From NCBI RefSeq assembly GCF_918797505.1, contig NC_092798.1:48754985-48818984 (forward strand): a stretch of 64,000 nucleotides of DNA. The letters are read 5' to 3'. A program made the translations under genes and the position numbers. This document shows positions 33,406 to 44,032 of the stretch, one piece after another. The DNA comes from Bemisia tabaci. Its lineage: Eukaryota; Arthropoda; Insecta; Hemiptera; Aleyrodidae. The notes beneath the pieces are model-generated. The model worked only from the letters and a program-made list of their open reading frames with translations, made no database searches and was not told the DNA's origin. Numbering within the stretch: the stretch's first letter is position 1; each line of letters opens with the position of its first letter.

Positions 33406-33453
33406 TGTTTGCTTTCCGCCCGCTTTCTATTATATTTATGTGCATATCAATGC

Positions 33454-33710
33454 TGCTGTGCTAAGGAAAAACTCCGTATGAACATTCGAGAGTTGCCAAA
33501 TTTCCCTCGATAAAATGTTTATTTTTGAGGAAAGATGTGCACATTTTTTTTTGAAATTTTTAGAATCTTTCGGAGAAATTGCGAACAAAATTATCTGAAC
33601 AATTGGAAGGAAAATACACGTATTCATAAGTTCCCTGGGAAATTCGCGTTTTATCAAAGGAAATTTGGCAACGCCTGAAGGTTCATACGGCGTTCTTCCT
33701 TAGCACGGCA
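33454..33710. mobile_element. Foldback MITE (family A, copy 3)
   Basis: Left TGCTGTGCTAAGGAAAAACTCCG; right ACGGCGTTCTTCCTTAGCACGGCA. GAGAGTTGCCAAATTTCC is inverted as GGAAATTTGGCAACGCC. It sits 104 bp before exon B. Confidence 0.8.
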
Positions 33711-33814
33711 GAATGGCCAAAGTACGAAACCGCGCACGGTTTTACAATTTGATTTTCTCTACGTTTAACTTTCTCTCCATTTGATTTTCCGCTAATTCAA
33801 AGTTCTTTTCTCAG

Positions 33815-33913
33815 GTCTCTCTAAGACCCTCTCTCAAGGCAGCAGTATCACCAAATTCTACAGACAGAAACGGCCAGAGGGCGCAGCCAAAGTGGAAAGA
33901 TCAGTTTCAAGGG
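33815..33913 (+). CDS. Orphan gene, coding exon B
   Basis: A 99-base exon between CTTTTCTCAG and GTAATG. It completes an Arg from exon A, then encodes LSKTLSQGSSITKFYRQKRP followed by EGAAKVERSVSR, and ends one base into a Gly or Ala codon (phase 1). The content is basic and Ser-rich, with no domain recognised. No in-frame stop, and the phase agrees on both sides. Confidence 0.65.
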
Positions 33914-34040
33914 GTAATGCTTGTTTTTCGTATTCATACTAATCGTCCTCCAAGTTCCCTGGAAGTTTTTTACCCCTTTTTCTTCGCTCCTATCTCTCTC
34001 TGTCGGAGCAAAGTTCATCTCCGGAAATTGATCCACCCAA

Positions 34041-34584
34041 TGGACCACTAGACAAGGTGCGAATTTAAACAATCTGATACATGTTTCTTAACCAAAATTT
34101 TACGTAAAACACGAATCGCGCAACAAAAATTACTGCAACTAATTCCTATAACGAAGATATTAACGTTTTTATTTCACATTGGTTACGAGGAATTCGAACT
34201 GCCCGCTCACAAGAAACTCAAAGCTCTACGTGAGTCAAATCGCGCACCACAACGGTTTCAGCAAGCTTCTCGGTTGAGCAATGTACATTTCCCACCATGT
34301 GTCGTTCAAACTATAAGCAATTTGCTATAGCTGAGCGGCTGAGCCAAAACCTCGAGATTGAGGTTGCCAGACTGTCATGATAACGTTTAGCGCGCTATGT
34401 GAGTCACGTAGAGCATTTGAGTTTTCATGAGCGGGCGGTTTGAATTCACGCATCAAGAATCATAAAATATCTTCGTAAGGAGTTGATTGCGGTAATTTTC
34501 GTTGTGCGCATCGTGTTTTTCGTGACATTTTGGTTTGGTAGCATGTATCAGAATGCTAAAATTCGTACCTTGTCTAGTGGTCCA
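34041..34584. mobile_element. 544-bp foldback element (family J)
   Basis: TGGACCACTAGACAAGGTGCG and its complement (GTACCTTGTCTAGTGGTCCA) are the tips. The arms continue through AACGAAGATATT and CACAAGAAACTCAAAGCTCTACGTGAGTC, paired with GACTCACGTAGAGCATTTGAG. Nearly full-length self-complementarity; non-coding. Confidence 0.8.
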
Positions 34585-34882
34585 TTGTGTTCAACGTGAA
34601 ACTTTTGTTGGAAAACATATGTTCGAATGCTTAACTTCATACTAAACCAGTACCAGCTCAGGCTTCATGCTTAGCTTCTTACAAAAACAGTAGAAAACGA
34701 CACAAGTTTCACATTTATGGCCAAAAATGAGGGAGAGTTGTATTTTTCGGTGATCATAATTGTTTTCGGAGTTTCGGTTCAAAGGTCATCAGCCCGCGGA
34801 CATTTGAAGTTCAACAGTCAACACCCGCATCGATGCTCCAGACTAAATCTCCAGTTTGAGCGACTGAAACGGGCTAATAATA

Positions 34883-35612
34883 GTCCAGGCGCCTGGTAAG
34901 TCTACCTGGAATTTTGGGTACACAGCGATTTTTTTGGCATACTTTATGTTTTTTGGGTCGCTAAATCCGAATCTGAAGTTTCCTACCGCGTAACTGGTGA
35001 GCATTTTTGAAATGATTGATTTGATGCATGATTTGAAAAAATGGCGTGTAAAGGCCTTTTTTTGCGGTTTTTTGATGTAGCGGCTACGCATGAGAAAAAG
35101 CCCCGGATTTAGTTAATGTTTTGAATAGCTGATGACACAACTTGGAAGAATATGGTGTATGCAAATGCTAGGTTTGCTTAAAAATTGAGGAAGATACAGC
35201 ATCGTGAACATCGCGCCCATTCACGTTTTCGCGTCGCACCCGTCAACGCGCGATCCGGCTCGCCGCGGTCAGCCAAGCTCCGAAGCGTTCCAAAGTTCCG
35301 AGATCCGAGGTTCCTCAATGTTTAAGGAAACCTAGCGTATTCATATACCACTTTCTTCCAAATTTTGTCAGCTGTCCAAAATATTAACTAAATCCGGGAC
35401 TTTTTCTTATGCGTAGACGCTATCTCAAGAAAACCGCAAAAAAAGGCCTTTTCAGGCCATTTTTTCAAAATGGCGGAAAATGCTCACCAGATACACGGTA
35501 GGAAACTTCAGATTCAGATTCAGCGACCCAAATAACACAAGGTAAGCCAAAAAAATCGCTGTGTACCCGAAATTTCAGGTAGCCTCATTTTTAGCTACCA
35601 GGCGCCTGGACT
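34883..35612. mobile_element. 730-bp foldback element (family K)
   Basis: GTCCAGGCGCCTGG at both tips. The left arm has GGGTACACAGCGATTTTTTTGG and GAATCTGAAGTTTCCTACCG, each matched in reverse in the right arm. The spacer near 35200-35330 is GC-rich (GCGCGATCCGGCTCGCCGCGG). Non-coding. Confidence 0.8.
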
Positions 35613-35617
35613 ATAAA

Positions 35618-36265
35618 GCCAGGGTTGTATTTCGCGAATTGATAATTTTTGCAAAATAATTAAAAATTGAGAAGCAGGAGTAATTTCACTAAATAATAAA
35701 GGGAATTCAAATCAACAATATAATGCAAATCAATTTGGAAAATCTCGTCATGTAAATACAGAAGATTCGAACACACCTTCAATTGAGGCGTGATACCTCA
35801 CGCGTTCCGGAGAGTTCAAATAGTTGTATCCCTGCGCCTTAGCAAGGCGATGGAAGCTTAATATTGAAGTAGCGTCCCCGCGTGGTTTATCGGTTTTCCT
35901 GTGCCGCTACTGCAGTTTCGACCGTAAAGGCCGTAGTTTAAGGGCGCTAAAGTCAGGGTTGTATTTCGCGAATGGATAATTTTTGCAAAATAATTAAAAA
36001 TTAAGAAGCAGGAGTAATTTCACTAAATAATAAAGGGAATTCAAATCAACAATATAATGCAAATCAATTTGGAAAATCTCGACATGTAAATACAGAAGAT
36101 TCGAACACGCCTTCAATTGAGGTGTGATACCTCACGCGTTCCGGAGAGTTCAAATAGTTGCATCCCTGCGCCTTAGCAAGGCGATGGAAGCTTAATATTG
36201 AAGTAGCGTCCCCGTGTGGTTTTTCGGTTTTCCTGGGCCCTCCTGCAGTTTCGACCGTTATGGTC
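35618..36265. repeat. Two tandem units of about 334 bp carrying the module
   Basis: CAGGGTTGTATTTCGCGAAT starts at 35620 and again at 35954, and the units are almost identical. Each contains the module (from about 35774 and 36108) with GGCGTGATACCTCACGCG and CCGGAGAGTTCAAATAG, then AAGTAGCGTCCCCG. The module and its tail align with the family M units at 18-20 kb, although the rest of the unit differs. Confidence 0.85.
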
Positions 36266-36274
36266 GTAGTTTAT

Positions 36275-36673
36275 CAGTGGCGAGGCGTGAATGATCGATT
36301 ATCGATTTTTTACCCCGTTTAAAGTTGTGGTGAAGAATCTATTATCAAGGCATTCGGAGCAAACGCCCTGATTGTCGATCCTGTCCCATACGCTGGGAAA
36401 AAAAAACACATTGGATCTAGAGTCCAGACTCTTCAAAACATTGACAAGAAAAAATACTCTTGATTCAATCGGATTTTTGCCTGAATCAAAAGGAAATCCG
36501 CTTAAATTAAGAGGCTTGGTTCTTGATTTAAGCTAGATTCTGATTGAATCAAGAGTACTTTTTCTTGTCGATGTTTTTAAGAGTCTGGACTCTAGATCCA
36601 ATGTGTTTTTTTTTTCCAGTGTAGGTTTAAATGACAGATCAATCGGTATATTGCAAGGCACGCCACGCCACTG
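36275..36673. mobile_element. Family F element split by a family G insertion
   Basis: Left part CAGTGGCGAGGCGTGAATG...CGATCCTGTCCCATA (to 36390); right part TAGGTTTAAATGACAGATCAATCGG...CACGCCACGCCACTG (from 36622). Family F copies elsewhere have these two parts joined. Ends are inverted (CAGTGGCG / CGCCACTG). Confidence 0.8.
36391..36621. mobile_element. Foldback MITE with TA duplication (family G, copy 2)
   Basis: Inserted in family F. The ends CGCTGGGAAAAAA and TTTTTTTCCAGTG lie between TA at 36389-36390 and 36622-36623. Shares GGATCTAGAGTCCAGACTC and its complement with the copy at 455-681. Confidence 0.85.
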
Positions 36674-36779
36674 TTAGTCATCAGAACTCTCCCGTTGGGT
36701 TTGAAGTGTTTAATTTTGCTCAAGTTTCATGCATTTTTTGCAATGATACATCAAAGACACCTGGCCAAGTGATCAGTGT

Positions 36780-37190
36780 GTTTGGCCTTGGGTCAATGCT
36801 GCCATGCTAAGGAAGAACGCCGTACGAACATTTGAGAGTTGCCAAATTCCCTTCGATAAAATGTGTATTTTTCCGAAACGTTATGAATATTTTTCCTTAA
36901 AATTTTCAAGAACTTCAAGTGAAATTGCGGAATAAATTATCTGAAAAATTTGAAGGAAAATATTCACAATTTTACCTGGAAATTCGTGTTTTATCAAAAG
37001 AAATCTGGCAACCTCTGAAGGTTCATACGGCGTTTTTCCTTAGCACGGCAGAATAGGTCCCGGGTTTAAATCCCTGAGGTGACGAAAATGTATCACCGAA
37101 CTAACGAGTGGAGCTGCTAAAATAAACACCACTGCTCGGCCTTAATCCCTGAAAATTTGGGAGCCCCAAGGCAGGGATTTGTCTATCGCC
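36780..37190 (+). mobile_element. SINE fragment split by a family A MITE
   Basis: GTTTGGCCTTGGGTCA (36779-36794) resembles the A-box end of the SINE at 37560. AATAGGTCCCGGGTTTAAATCCC (from 37052) carries a B box and continues into GCTGCTAAAATAAACACCACT and TCCCTGAAAATTTGGGAGCC, as in that SINE. The family A element lies between. About 15 bases around the break are missing. Confidence 0.55.
36800..37050. mobile_element. Foldback MITE inside a SINE (family A, copy 4)
   Basis: Left TGCCATGCTAAGGAAGAACGCCG; right CGGCGTTTTTCCTTAGCACGGCA. Complete arms. Confidence 0.8.
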
Positions 37191-37204
37191 TTGATGTCTA
37201 GAGA

Positions 37205-37465
37205 CACCAAATGAGGGGCTTAGAGGACAAGGCGCATAAGTGCAGTTTTTGAAAAAAATTGATCTATTAATGATTTCAAGTAATACTAGTCTTAATGCAT
37301 ATTCTGTGATAAATTCGCTCCCAAATCACAATTTTTAAGCATCAAAAAGTCAGTTTAAACGTCCTTTCCGCCTTAAGGATCCATGTAATTTCGAAACTCT
37401 AAACACGCATTTCTGGAAATAACAAAAATTGCACTTATACGCCTTACCGAGCCCTTCAAAGAATG
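37205..37465. mobile_element. Foldback element
   Basis: GAGGGGCTTAGAGGACAAGGCGCATAAGTGCAG faces TTGCACTTATACGCCTTACCGAGCCCTTC. The arms are about 33 nt with a 190-nt spacer. Single copy in the window. Confidence 0.55.
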
Positions 37466-37559
37466 TCTGAAAATAGCTATCGGTTTAAAATAGGACTAAA
37501 AAAAAAACTTTAAAATGAGGCCCAAACTGCACGTAACAAGGTGGTAAAGAAGTGCTGTA

Positions 37560-37825
37560 CGGTCAGGTTGGCCTAGCGGTCAGCACGTCTGACTTCAGAC
37601 CAATAGGTCCCTTATTCGGATCCCGGTGGTGGCGACAAATTTTCAAGGAGCTCACGAGTGGATCTGCAGAGACAAACACCACTCGGCTTTATTCCCTGAA
37701 AATTTGAAAGCCTGGAGCAAGGATGTGTACTAACCCGAACCCGATTCTCATTCAAAATTGCAGAATCCTCAAATGGATTAAAAATCTAAAAGAACTTTAA
37801 AAAAATAATAAATAAATAAAAAAGT
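37560..37825 (+). mobile_element. tRNA-derived SINE with target duplication
   Basis: The head GTTGGCCTAGCGGTCAGCACG (A-box-like) and TTCGGATCCCGG (B-box-like) is a tRNA-related Pol III promoter. The body has AACACCACTCGGCTTTATTCC and CTGAAAATTTGAAAGCC. The tail is A-rich with AATAAATAAATAAA. AGTGCTGTA flanks both sides (37551-37559, 37826-37834), as expected for LINE-mobilised insertion. Same strand as the orphan gene, within its intron. Confidence 0.8.
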
Positions 37826-37924
37826 AGTGCTGTATAATAATAAGGGTGGTAAAAGAATCAACACTATTATGCGGGGAAAGTTACGACAAAAATTCCAAAA
37901 ATCTTAATCAGGGTAAATTTTTTT

Positions 37925-38456
37925 AGATGTAATGAGTATCAATCAGTTCAAGACTGAGGGGAAAAGTGATCTGTTCAGCTCAGGCAGCTGACAGATGCAT
38001 GGGAAATTAAACGTTATTGCAAATAGCAAGACGGAATAAAGTATGGAAATAAAGACAAGTTTAGCCTAACCTTGCATATTTTAAACATATTTGCACTAAT
38101 TCGCAGCAGAGGCCTTTCAGGCAGAACCCATCATTAGTGATGAGACTACATACTTAAAGCAAAACAATTATCATACAGTTTAAAGCATGTCTAGTGCATG
38201 TCAAGTGTGATTTTAGTCAAAGTATGTGCACAGTAATTGCTTTGTTTTAAGTATTAAGTGTTATCGCTGATGATGGGCTCTGCCAGAGAGGCCTCTGGTG
38301 CAAATTAGTACAAATATATTTAAAATATGCAAGGTAAGGCTAAAATTGTCTTCATTTTCATTGGAAATCAGAACGTTATGGATGTCTCGGCGTGAAACCA
38401 TGCATTTGCCTGAGCTGAACAGTCTTTCTCTCAGTCTTGTACTGATACTCATTATA
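37925..38456. mobile_element. 532-bp foldback element
   Basis: TAATGAGTATCAATCAG...CTGTTCAGCTCAGGCAG...GCAGAACCCATCATTAG is matched in reverse by CTGATGATGGGCTCTGCC...TGCCTGAGCTGAACAG...GATACTCATTATA. The arms are over 200 nt with indels. Non-coding; it sits about 540 bp before exon C. Confidence 0.75.
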
Positions 38457-38992
38457 GCTCTCTCTGACTTTAACTGAAATTTGTTGAACTTGCTTTCTCC
38501 GGAAAATAGCGTGGACCCGCCGTTTACCCGTTACCGTACACCATTTTATCACCGCGTTCAAATTAGAATAAAAACTAAACAAACCAGCAAAAAGAAGGCC
38601 CCAAGGAGTCTCTCAGAGGAAAGGAACTAGCCAAGAAAAGACTTCTCATACGACTCTGAATCAAATCACTGCCTAGGTACTAATATTTCACGGGGAAAAA
38701 TTGAATGCTGCTTTCGCACTTTATAATGTTAACAAATGCGTGACAAGTATAAATGCTGATTTTACAGTAAAAAAATACTACGTTAACCACGTCCACGGTT
38801 AAAGGAACATATTTAATGTTGATTTAGCATTTTTTAAAATAAAAAATCAGTATTTGATATTTGTCGCACATTTTTTAATAGTATAAATACGAAATCAACA
38901 TTCAAATATTTTCCATGTTGAATTATTTTGTATTCAAAAAAACAAAAAGCAAACTAAAAAATTGACAAACAAACTGTAAATGATTTTTTCAG

Positions 38993-39085
38993 CTAATGAG
39001 TGGTTGAAAATTCAAAAGCAAACAGATGACAGCAAACTACGGGAACAAGTTCTACTAATAGAAAAAAAACTGATCAAGTACTTTG
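38993..39085 (+). CDS. Orphan gene, coding exon C
   Basis: A 93-base exon between GATTTTTTCAG and GTAAGT. It encodes ANEWLKIQKQTDDSKLREQV and then LLIEKKLIKYF, a charged, probably helical stretch. Entered and left in phase 1; the donor is consensus. Confidence 0.7.
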
Positions 39086-39089
39086 GTAA

Positions 39090-39840
39090 GTACACTTTTT
39101 TTCTGTTCTGCGGTTACAAGTGAATGGCGATTGTCCTGCATGCACATTTGCACACACCTGCATCTGGCTACGCAAGGTGGCTACGCAAGTAGCTAGTAAT
39201 TTTTCCGAAAAAAATTTTTCCTACTACAAGTCATTCTAATAATTTTTTTCCACTCCTTCTTCGTCCCATTACAGTTAATCCTATGAGTGAGATGCCGTGC
39301 TGGCTTCTCTCCGACTGGAATTTGTATTGATTTCAATTTTAAAAACAAAAAAAATTATAATAAGTCCTGGAAAATGTATAAAAGAGGTGCATTTTTAGAA
39401 AACCTAACAGCAGATTGTAAAAAAAAATCAATTTCAAGAGGGGATTCAACTGAAAATTATGATCATGAACTCACAAGGACAACGATTAGACATGTATAAA
39501 CATGTCGCCTAGAAACCAGTATAAAGTGCGAGGTTAGATTAAGAACTTTTCTCTCTGCTCTACTCATGTTAAAGTTTCAATCATTGTTAGTGCAAATACC
39601 CTTAGGAAAGAAGTTAGAAAGACATCTCCTTGTAATAATTGCAAATAATCTAAAATTATTATCTAGAATCTCTATATGCAATGGTACAGAACACTTTCTT
39701 AGTTGAAAGAGAGGTGTTCTGTATGAAATGGGGAATCCTTGGAGTAGAAAAATTTAATAAGTATACAGGATCATAGAAAAAAAACGCATATCTCTGTATA
39801 ACTATAATTTATTAAAAATTCAAGTAGAACATCAAATAAC
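39090..39840. other. Intronic, no feature seen
   Basis: AT-rich intron DNA. The short frame 39287-39499 has no motif. No repeat recognised. Confidence 0.45.
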
Positions 39841-39848
39841 ATCTCGTT

Positions 39849-40161
39849 CAGAGGCGTAGGAAGGGGGAGACAGGGGGGCCTGATCCCCCCCCAATTGGAA
39901 ACAGTATCATCTGCCCCCCCCCCAGAAATTCTGGATGGTGCAAAAACACCTTCTTCAACGGTAAGTCTCTGTCGCCGTGGCCCGTGAGAGGATACCTGGG
40001 TGATTTTTAGGCAGAAATTTAAGGAAGATTAGCGCCACAAGTGCCTCGAGGTTCGCTCTAATAGAGTTAAAATTTCAGAAATTTTCCGGGGGAGGCCCCC
40101 CAGACCCCCCGGTAGTGGAGGGCCAGGTCCCCCCTAGCAAAATGACCTAGCTACGCCTATG
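39849..40161. mobile_element. hAT-like MITE with 8-bp target duplication
   Basis: Ends CAGAGGCGTAGGAAGG and CCTAGCTACGCCTATG are inverted. ATCTCGTT flanks both sides (39841-39848, 40162-40169). The CAGRGGCGTAG-type terminus with an 8-bp duplication is characteristic of hAT transposons. The subterminal G and C runs pair. 313 bp, no transposase. Confidence 0.9.
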
Positions 40162-40710
40162 ATCTCGTTTAGTTTTAACAGTCGATAAATATAAGTTAAT
40201 AATAATTAGATTAAATAGTATATTTTTACATACATAGAAATACTTTGGAATAATAAAATCATTAAAAAAAATCTCACTTGTGATAGAGCAAAAAACGAGT
40301 GGGAAAAGAGGATTGGGAAAACTTGTGGCAGGATAAGAAAATTCAGGGCAAATGACGTATTATTCGCTGAACACACAGCGAGGTCGACGATTCGAAACTA
40401 TACACACGTGCGGCACTGCATCAGTGTCTACGTCGCTCGATCATTATTTTTTATCCTCAGAAAAAAAATATAGTTCGTCTCGCACAACAATTTCGCTCGT
40501 GAGGCGACAGCATGATTTTTCGCGAATTCATCCTCGGTGCGGAGACAAATTCTCGAAAATTTTCCGCCCACCCACGCAACCTTTACCTAAAAAATTAAGA
40601 TTTAGTGCCAAGCTCGCGCTCAATACTCGTAATTACATCACTTCGTGTTTTTTTTCTCTCTCCTTCTTTTTAAATCCAAATTTCTATTGAATTCAATCAA
40701 ATAGCTTTAG

Positions 40711-40838
40711 GTTCAGTTACACGATCAAATTGAGCCATCAAACTGAAGCTCTGATTGGTGGAAAAAGATCTGAGGTGAGGATGCGACCGATGAGAGGCCC
40801 AATTTGATAGCTCAATTTGATCGTGTAAGTGGACCTTA
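40711..40838. mobile_element. Short foldback MITE (family O)
   Basis: GGTTCAGTTACACGATCAAATTGAGCCATCAAA faces CAATTTGATAGCTCAATTTGATCGTGTAAGTGGACC. 128 bp, single copy here. Confidence 0.7.
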
Positions 40839-40849
40839 AAACCAACTGC

Positions 40850-41099
40850 TCCGCCGAGCCAAGGAGAACGCCGTATGAGCCTGCAGACGTTGCCAAGTTT
40901 CCACGGTAAAAACCGAAATTGCTGGGAAAATTGTGAATATTATTTTCCAAAATTTTCAGATATTTTCGTACGTTATTTAATCCGTGACACCAGAAAAACT
41001 AAGGAAAAATATGCATGAATGTTGTCGAAAATACATGTTTTATCGAGGGAAATTCGACAACTCTCGGATGATCTTACGGCGTTCTTCCTTGGCACGGCA
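40850..41099. mobile_element. Foldback MITE (family A, copy 5)
   Basis: Left CCGAGCCAAGGAGAACGCCG; right CGGCGTTCTTCCTTGGCACGGCA. Directly followed by a family F element. Confidence 0.75.
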
Positions 41100-41116
41100 G
41101 TGATAAATGTCGAGTT

Positions 41117-41283
41117 CAGTGGCATTATGGCGTGTTTTGCGATCTATCGATTGATCGACCATTTAAATCTACAGAAAAGTATCGATAAACAGGGTGTTCA
41201 CACCGAACACCTTCATAATCGATTATTAACCACAGCTTCAAGTGGGGAAATATCGATAGATCGCAAATCACGCCACGCCACTG
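41117..41283. mobile_element. Uninterrupted family F element
   Basis: CAGTGGCATTATGGCGTGTTTTGCGAT faces ATCGCAAATCACGCCACGCCACTG. The interior has repeated ATCGAT and ends of an inner palindrome (GGTGTTCACACCGAACACC). This copy shows the structure before the family G insertion at 36.4 kb. Confidence 0.75.
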
Positions 41284-41885
41284 GTCGAGTCCCCGATCCG
41301 CATCGATTATCGCGAGAATTCTCATTGGCGGATCCGGAAGTCGGCAGCAAGGTCGTATTCGATACATCGAACGAGTGAGATTTTATCGATATCGATTGGT
41401 TCAACATGTAAACATAGCCTCAAAAGTCAATTGAGTAATCTGAGGGGCCGGGTTCCATGTGATAGATTTTATATTCTTAAGAGTAAAAAATGGCAATGAA
41501 AAGTTTTCTCATTTTTAGCTTTTCCAACTTAAATCCTCAAATGACTGTTTGAGGCGATGCTCTACTGTTTTTAACCAAACGATACATCGAACCACTATCG
41601 AATACGATCCATTGTTTTACCTCCATTCAAGCTCATGGAAATGTAACGATTCTTCGAGGGGCTATAGATAATCCGACAAGAATCGATTGTTCAACACAGG
41701 TTTAGATGGACAAAAGCTTGCATTGCCAACCTCCTGAATCACAGCTTCTTTGGGTATGATACAACGTCGCAAAGTTCGCATTTCTTATCATTGAAAAACG
41801 CGTACTTCTTTTGATTTTATATTATGGATCATGATAGGAAGCGAGTTAACACCTTCAAATCTACCCTCTGTTACGCGGTTTTCCA

Positions 41886-42470
41886 CTTAAGGTGAATCTA
41901 CAGCGGTACCTAATAAGAAATTTTTCCGCGCACGGAGCATCACCGCTGTGTTTTGATTTTTTGGTCCACGCTACTAGAGTCCGTGCAGCCCCACGTAAGT
42001 CCTTGAGCTTTTATGAAAGTTAAAGGAATTTCTATTGAAATCGAAGAGTCATAAGTTCTGGCCATAACAATCTTCTTCCTATTGACACTAAAAAAGACGT
42101 GAAAAGTAATTTATGAAGCTCTGAAACTTGATCCCAGAAAAAAGTAGGGTTAAGCATGATGACCTTGATGCAACCAATTGCGATTGATCGCTCTCAGCAT
42201 TTGCAGATATCTCTCTCCCACCGTGAGCTATCTCTCTCGCACCTACAGATATCCCATAAGAGAGACTGGGATCGAGATATAGTTTTTATTGTTAAACTTT
42301 CGAAGCTCGCGTTTGTTTCTAAGCATTCCAGACGTATACTGCTAGAAGTTATGAGTCTTAGAAATTAATATTTCTATCGTTATATTTAAATAATCACTGA
42401 TTTCGGAGCCGGATTTTAGCAGCGCGACGTGGTGGATTTTTTCGGAACTGCGGCTGAAGATTCACCTTAA
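41886..42470. mobile_element. Candidate element with 20-nt inverted ends
   Basis: ACTTAAGGTGAATCTACAGC faces GCTGAAGATTCACCTTAAGC. The 585-bp interior is not obviously self-complementary and holds no recognised gene. Confidence 0.45.
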
Positions 42471-42808
42471 GCGATAAAACGGCGTAAGTGCTGTTGATTC
42501 CACCCACAGATCTGTGGCAGAGATCAACAGCCAAAACGCGTTTTCGGACTTTGAAAGAATGCTGTCGTGTGGCGCCACATCACTCTGTGGCGACAATCTC
42601 GGATTTTTCGTTGAAGCTGTAGTGTGGTGCCACACTCTGCGAGGCGAATCAGCGTAGCCGCGCACATGATAAAATACGAATTTTCTTGAAAACTCGTTTT
42701 CAATCTTCTTCTTTGAAACACTCGCAATCCTTGGTCCGCATTATAATCAACGTATTTGAAAGTATCAAGGGAAAATGTTCATAAGTTTTTTCATAAAGCG
42801 AATATGTA

Positions 42809-43065
42809 TCGACGGTGTAAGTTGGCAATCACATAACTCGGTTTGCGAAGTCGCAGACTTCCTATCATACTTTATTTTTTAAACGGAAAACTACTCAATG
42901 GCAATTGTTTAAAACTGCCGTGATTTTTCTTCTCTGTACGAGGAAAATTCCGGAATTACCTCAAGGAATGATATCAATTCGTTCTCCTTGAAAAAAATAA
43001 CATAGAGGCGGAGATTTTTTCAGACACCGCAAACGAGATATGTGATTGCCGACTTACACCATCGA
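42809..43065. mobile_element. Foldback MITE with TA flanks (family C, copy 5)
   Basis: Ends TCGACGGTGTAAGTTGGC and GCCGACTTACACCATCGA, with TA at 42807-42808 and 43066-43067. The arms pair through GCAATCACATAACTCG and GAGATATGTGATTGC. Confidence 0.8.
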
Positions 43066-43104
43066 TATACGTTATCAATGAATACGACTATGAATGTGGC
43101 CCTA

Positions 43105-43514
43105 AACTGAAAAAAATCTCGATGTATTTACTAAGAAAAGGGTAAAATTACCAAGAATTCAGGGTTCTACTTGATCCCAGTTTTTTCTTGGTAAAATTAC
43201 CATTTATGGAATTGGTAATTTTACCGAGAAATCTTGGTAAAATTATTGACTTTCTCGGTAATTTTACTGGACCCCGGTAAAAACGCCAATATTTTTTATC
43301 GATTGTGATAGAATTACCGAGATAAAATGGCAAAGTTACCGGGAATTGATTACCAATAAAATTGTTTTTCTTACCTGAAAAAACAGTAAAAATACCGGTT
43401 TTTAGGTAAGCTTACCAGTCTGTCTTGGTAAAAATACCAATAATTGGTAAAAAAAGTGAGATGGTAAAGGTACCAACCGACCTTGGTAAAAACACCGAGA
43501 ATTTTTTTTCAGTG
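43105..43514. mobile_element. Element built of GGTAAAATTACC-type palindromes
   Basis: Ends AACTGAAAAAAATCTCG and CGAGAATTTTTTTTCAGTG are inverted. The interior carries about a dozen variants of the palindrome GGTAAAATTACC or CTTGGTAAAAATACC. Lies 226 bp before exon D. No coding capacity and no clear target duplication. Confidence 0.65.
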
Positions 43515-43740
43515 ATGTGCCAGAAGTCTCCGTGCTTAAAATAATATTATGCGTTGCCTTTCTCAGTTAGGAACTACAATTTCTGACCGAAGCAGGAACA
43601 ACTGTACCATCAGTTTTCTTACGTACATAAGTAAGTGTTTTTAGGGATGAGCCGGAAATTGGAGTTCCCAATTGCAGAATATGTAGTCCATAATGTAGGT
43701 CACTCTAATAATAATTTATATCTTTTCTTTACCACCACAG

Positions 43741-43893
43741 CGCAGGAATCTGTCGACGGCTCGCTGCTCTTGGCCGATACCGTAGATGAGAGACGAATCT
43801 TCGAATTACAGTCCAAGTTAGATTTGTCCAACCCGGCCCCCAATATGCCGGACCATTTCCACATGACATTAACAGATGAGGAGAAAGGGAAAG
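43741..43893 (+). CDS. Orphan gene, coding exon D
   Basis: A 153-base exon between TACCACCACAG and GTTAGT. It encodes AQESVDGSLLLADTVDERRI, then a segment including LQSKLDLSNPAPNMPDHFHM and TLTDEEKGK. Mixed acidic and hydrophobic, no domain recognised. Phase 1 on both sides. Confidence 0.72.
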
Positions 43894-44032
43894 GTTAGTT
43901 AATAAACTAGAATCCCTATGAACTGACGATGAGAAATCACACATGAAATCTGACATCCATGTCTGACTGGCTCCTATATTTTCGGCCTCTTTGATATCAT
44001 AAACATGAAATAACAAGGGGGGGGGGGGAACA

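Noticed and set aside
37561..37640. A tRNA gene
   Set aside because: A and B box-like motifs are present, but the cloverleaf cannot be closed, and the body, A-rich tail and flanking duplication identify a SINE.
41019..41378. 119-codon plus-strand frame
   Set aside because: It spans the end of a family A element and a whole family F element, both non-coding elsewhere.
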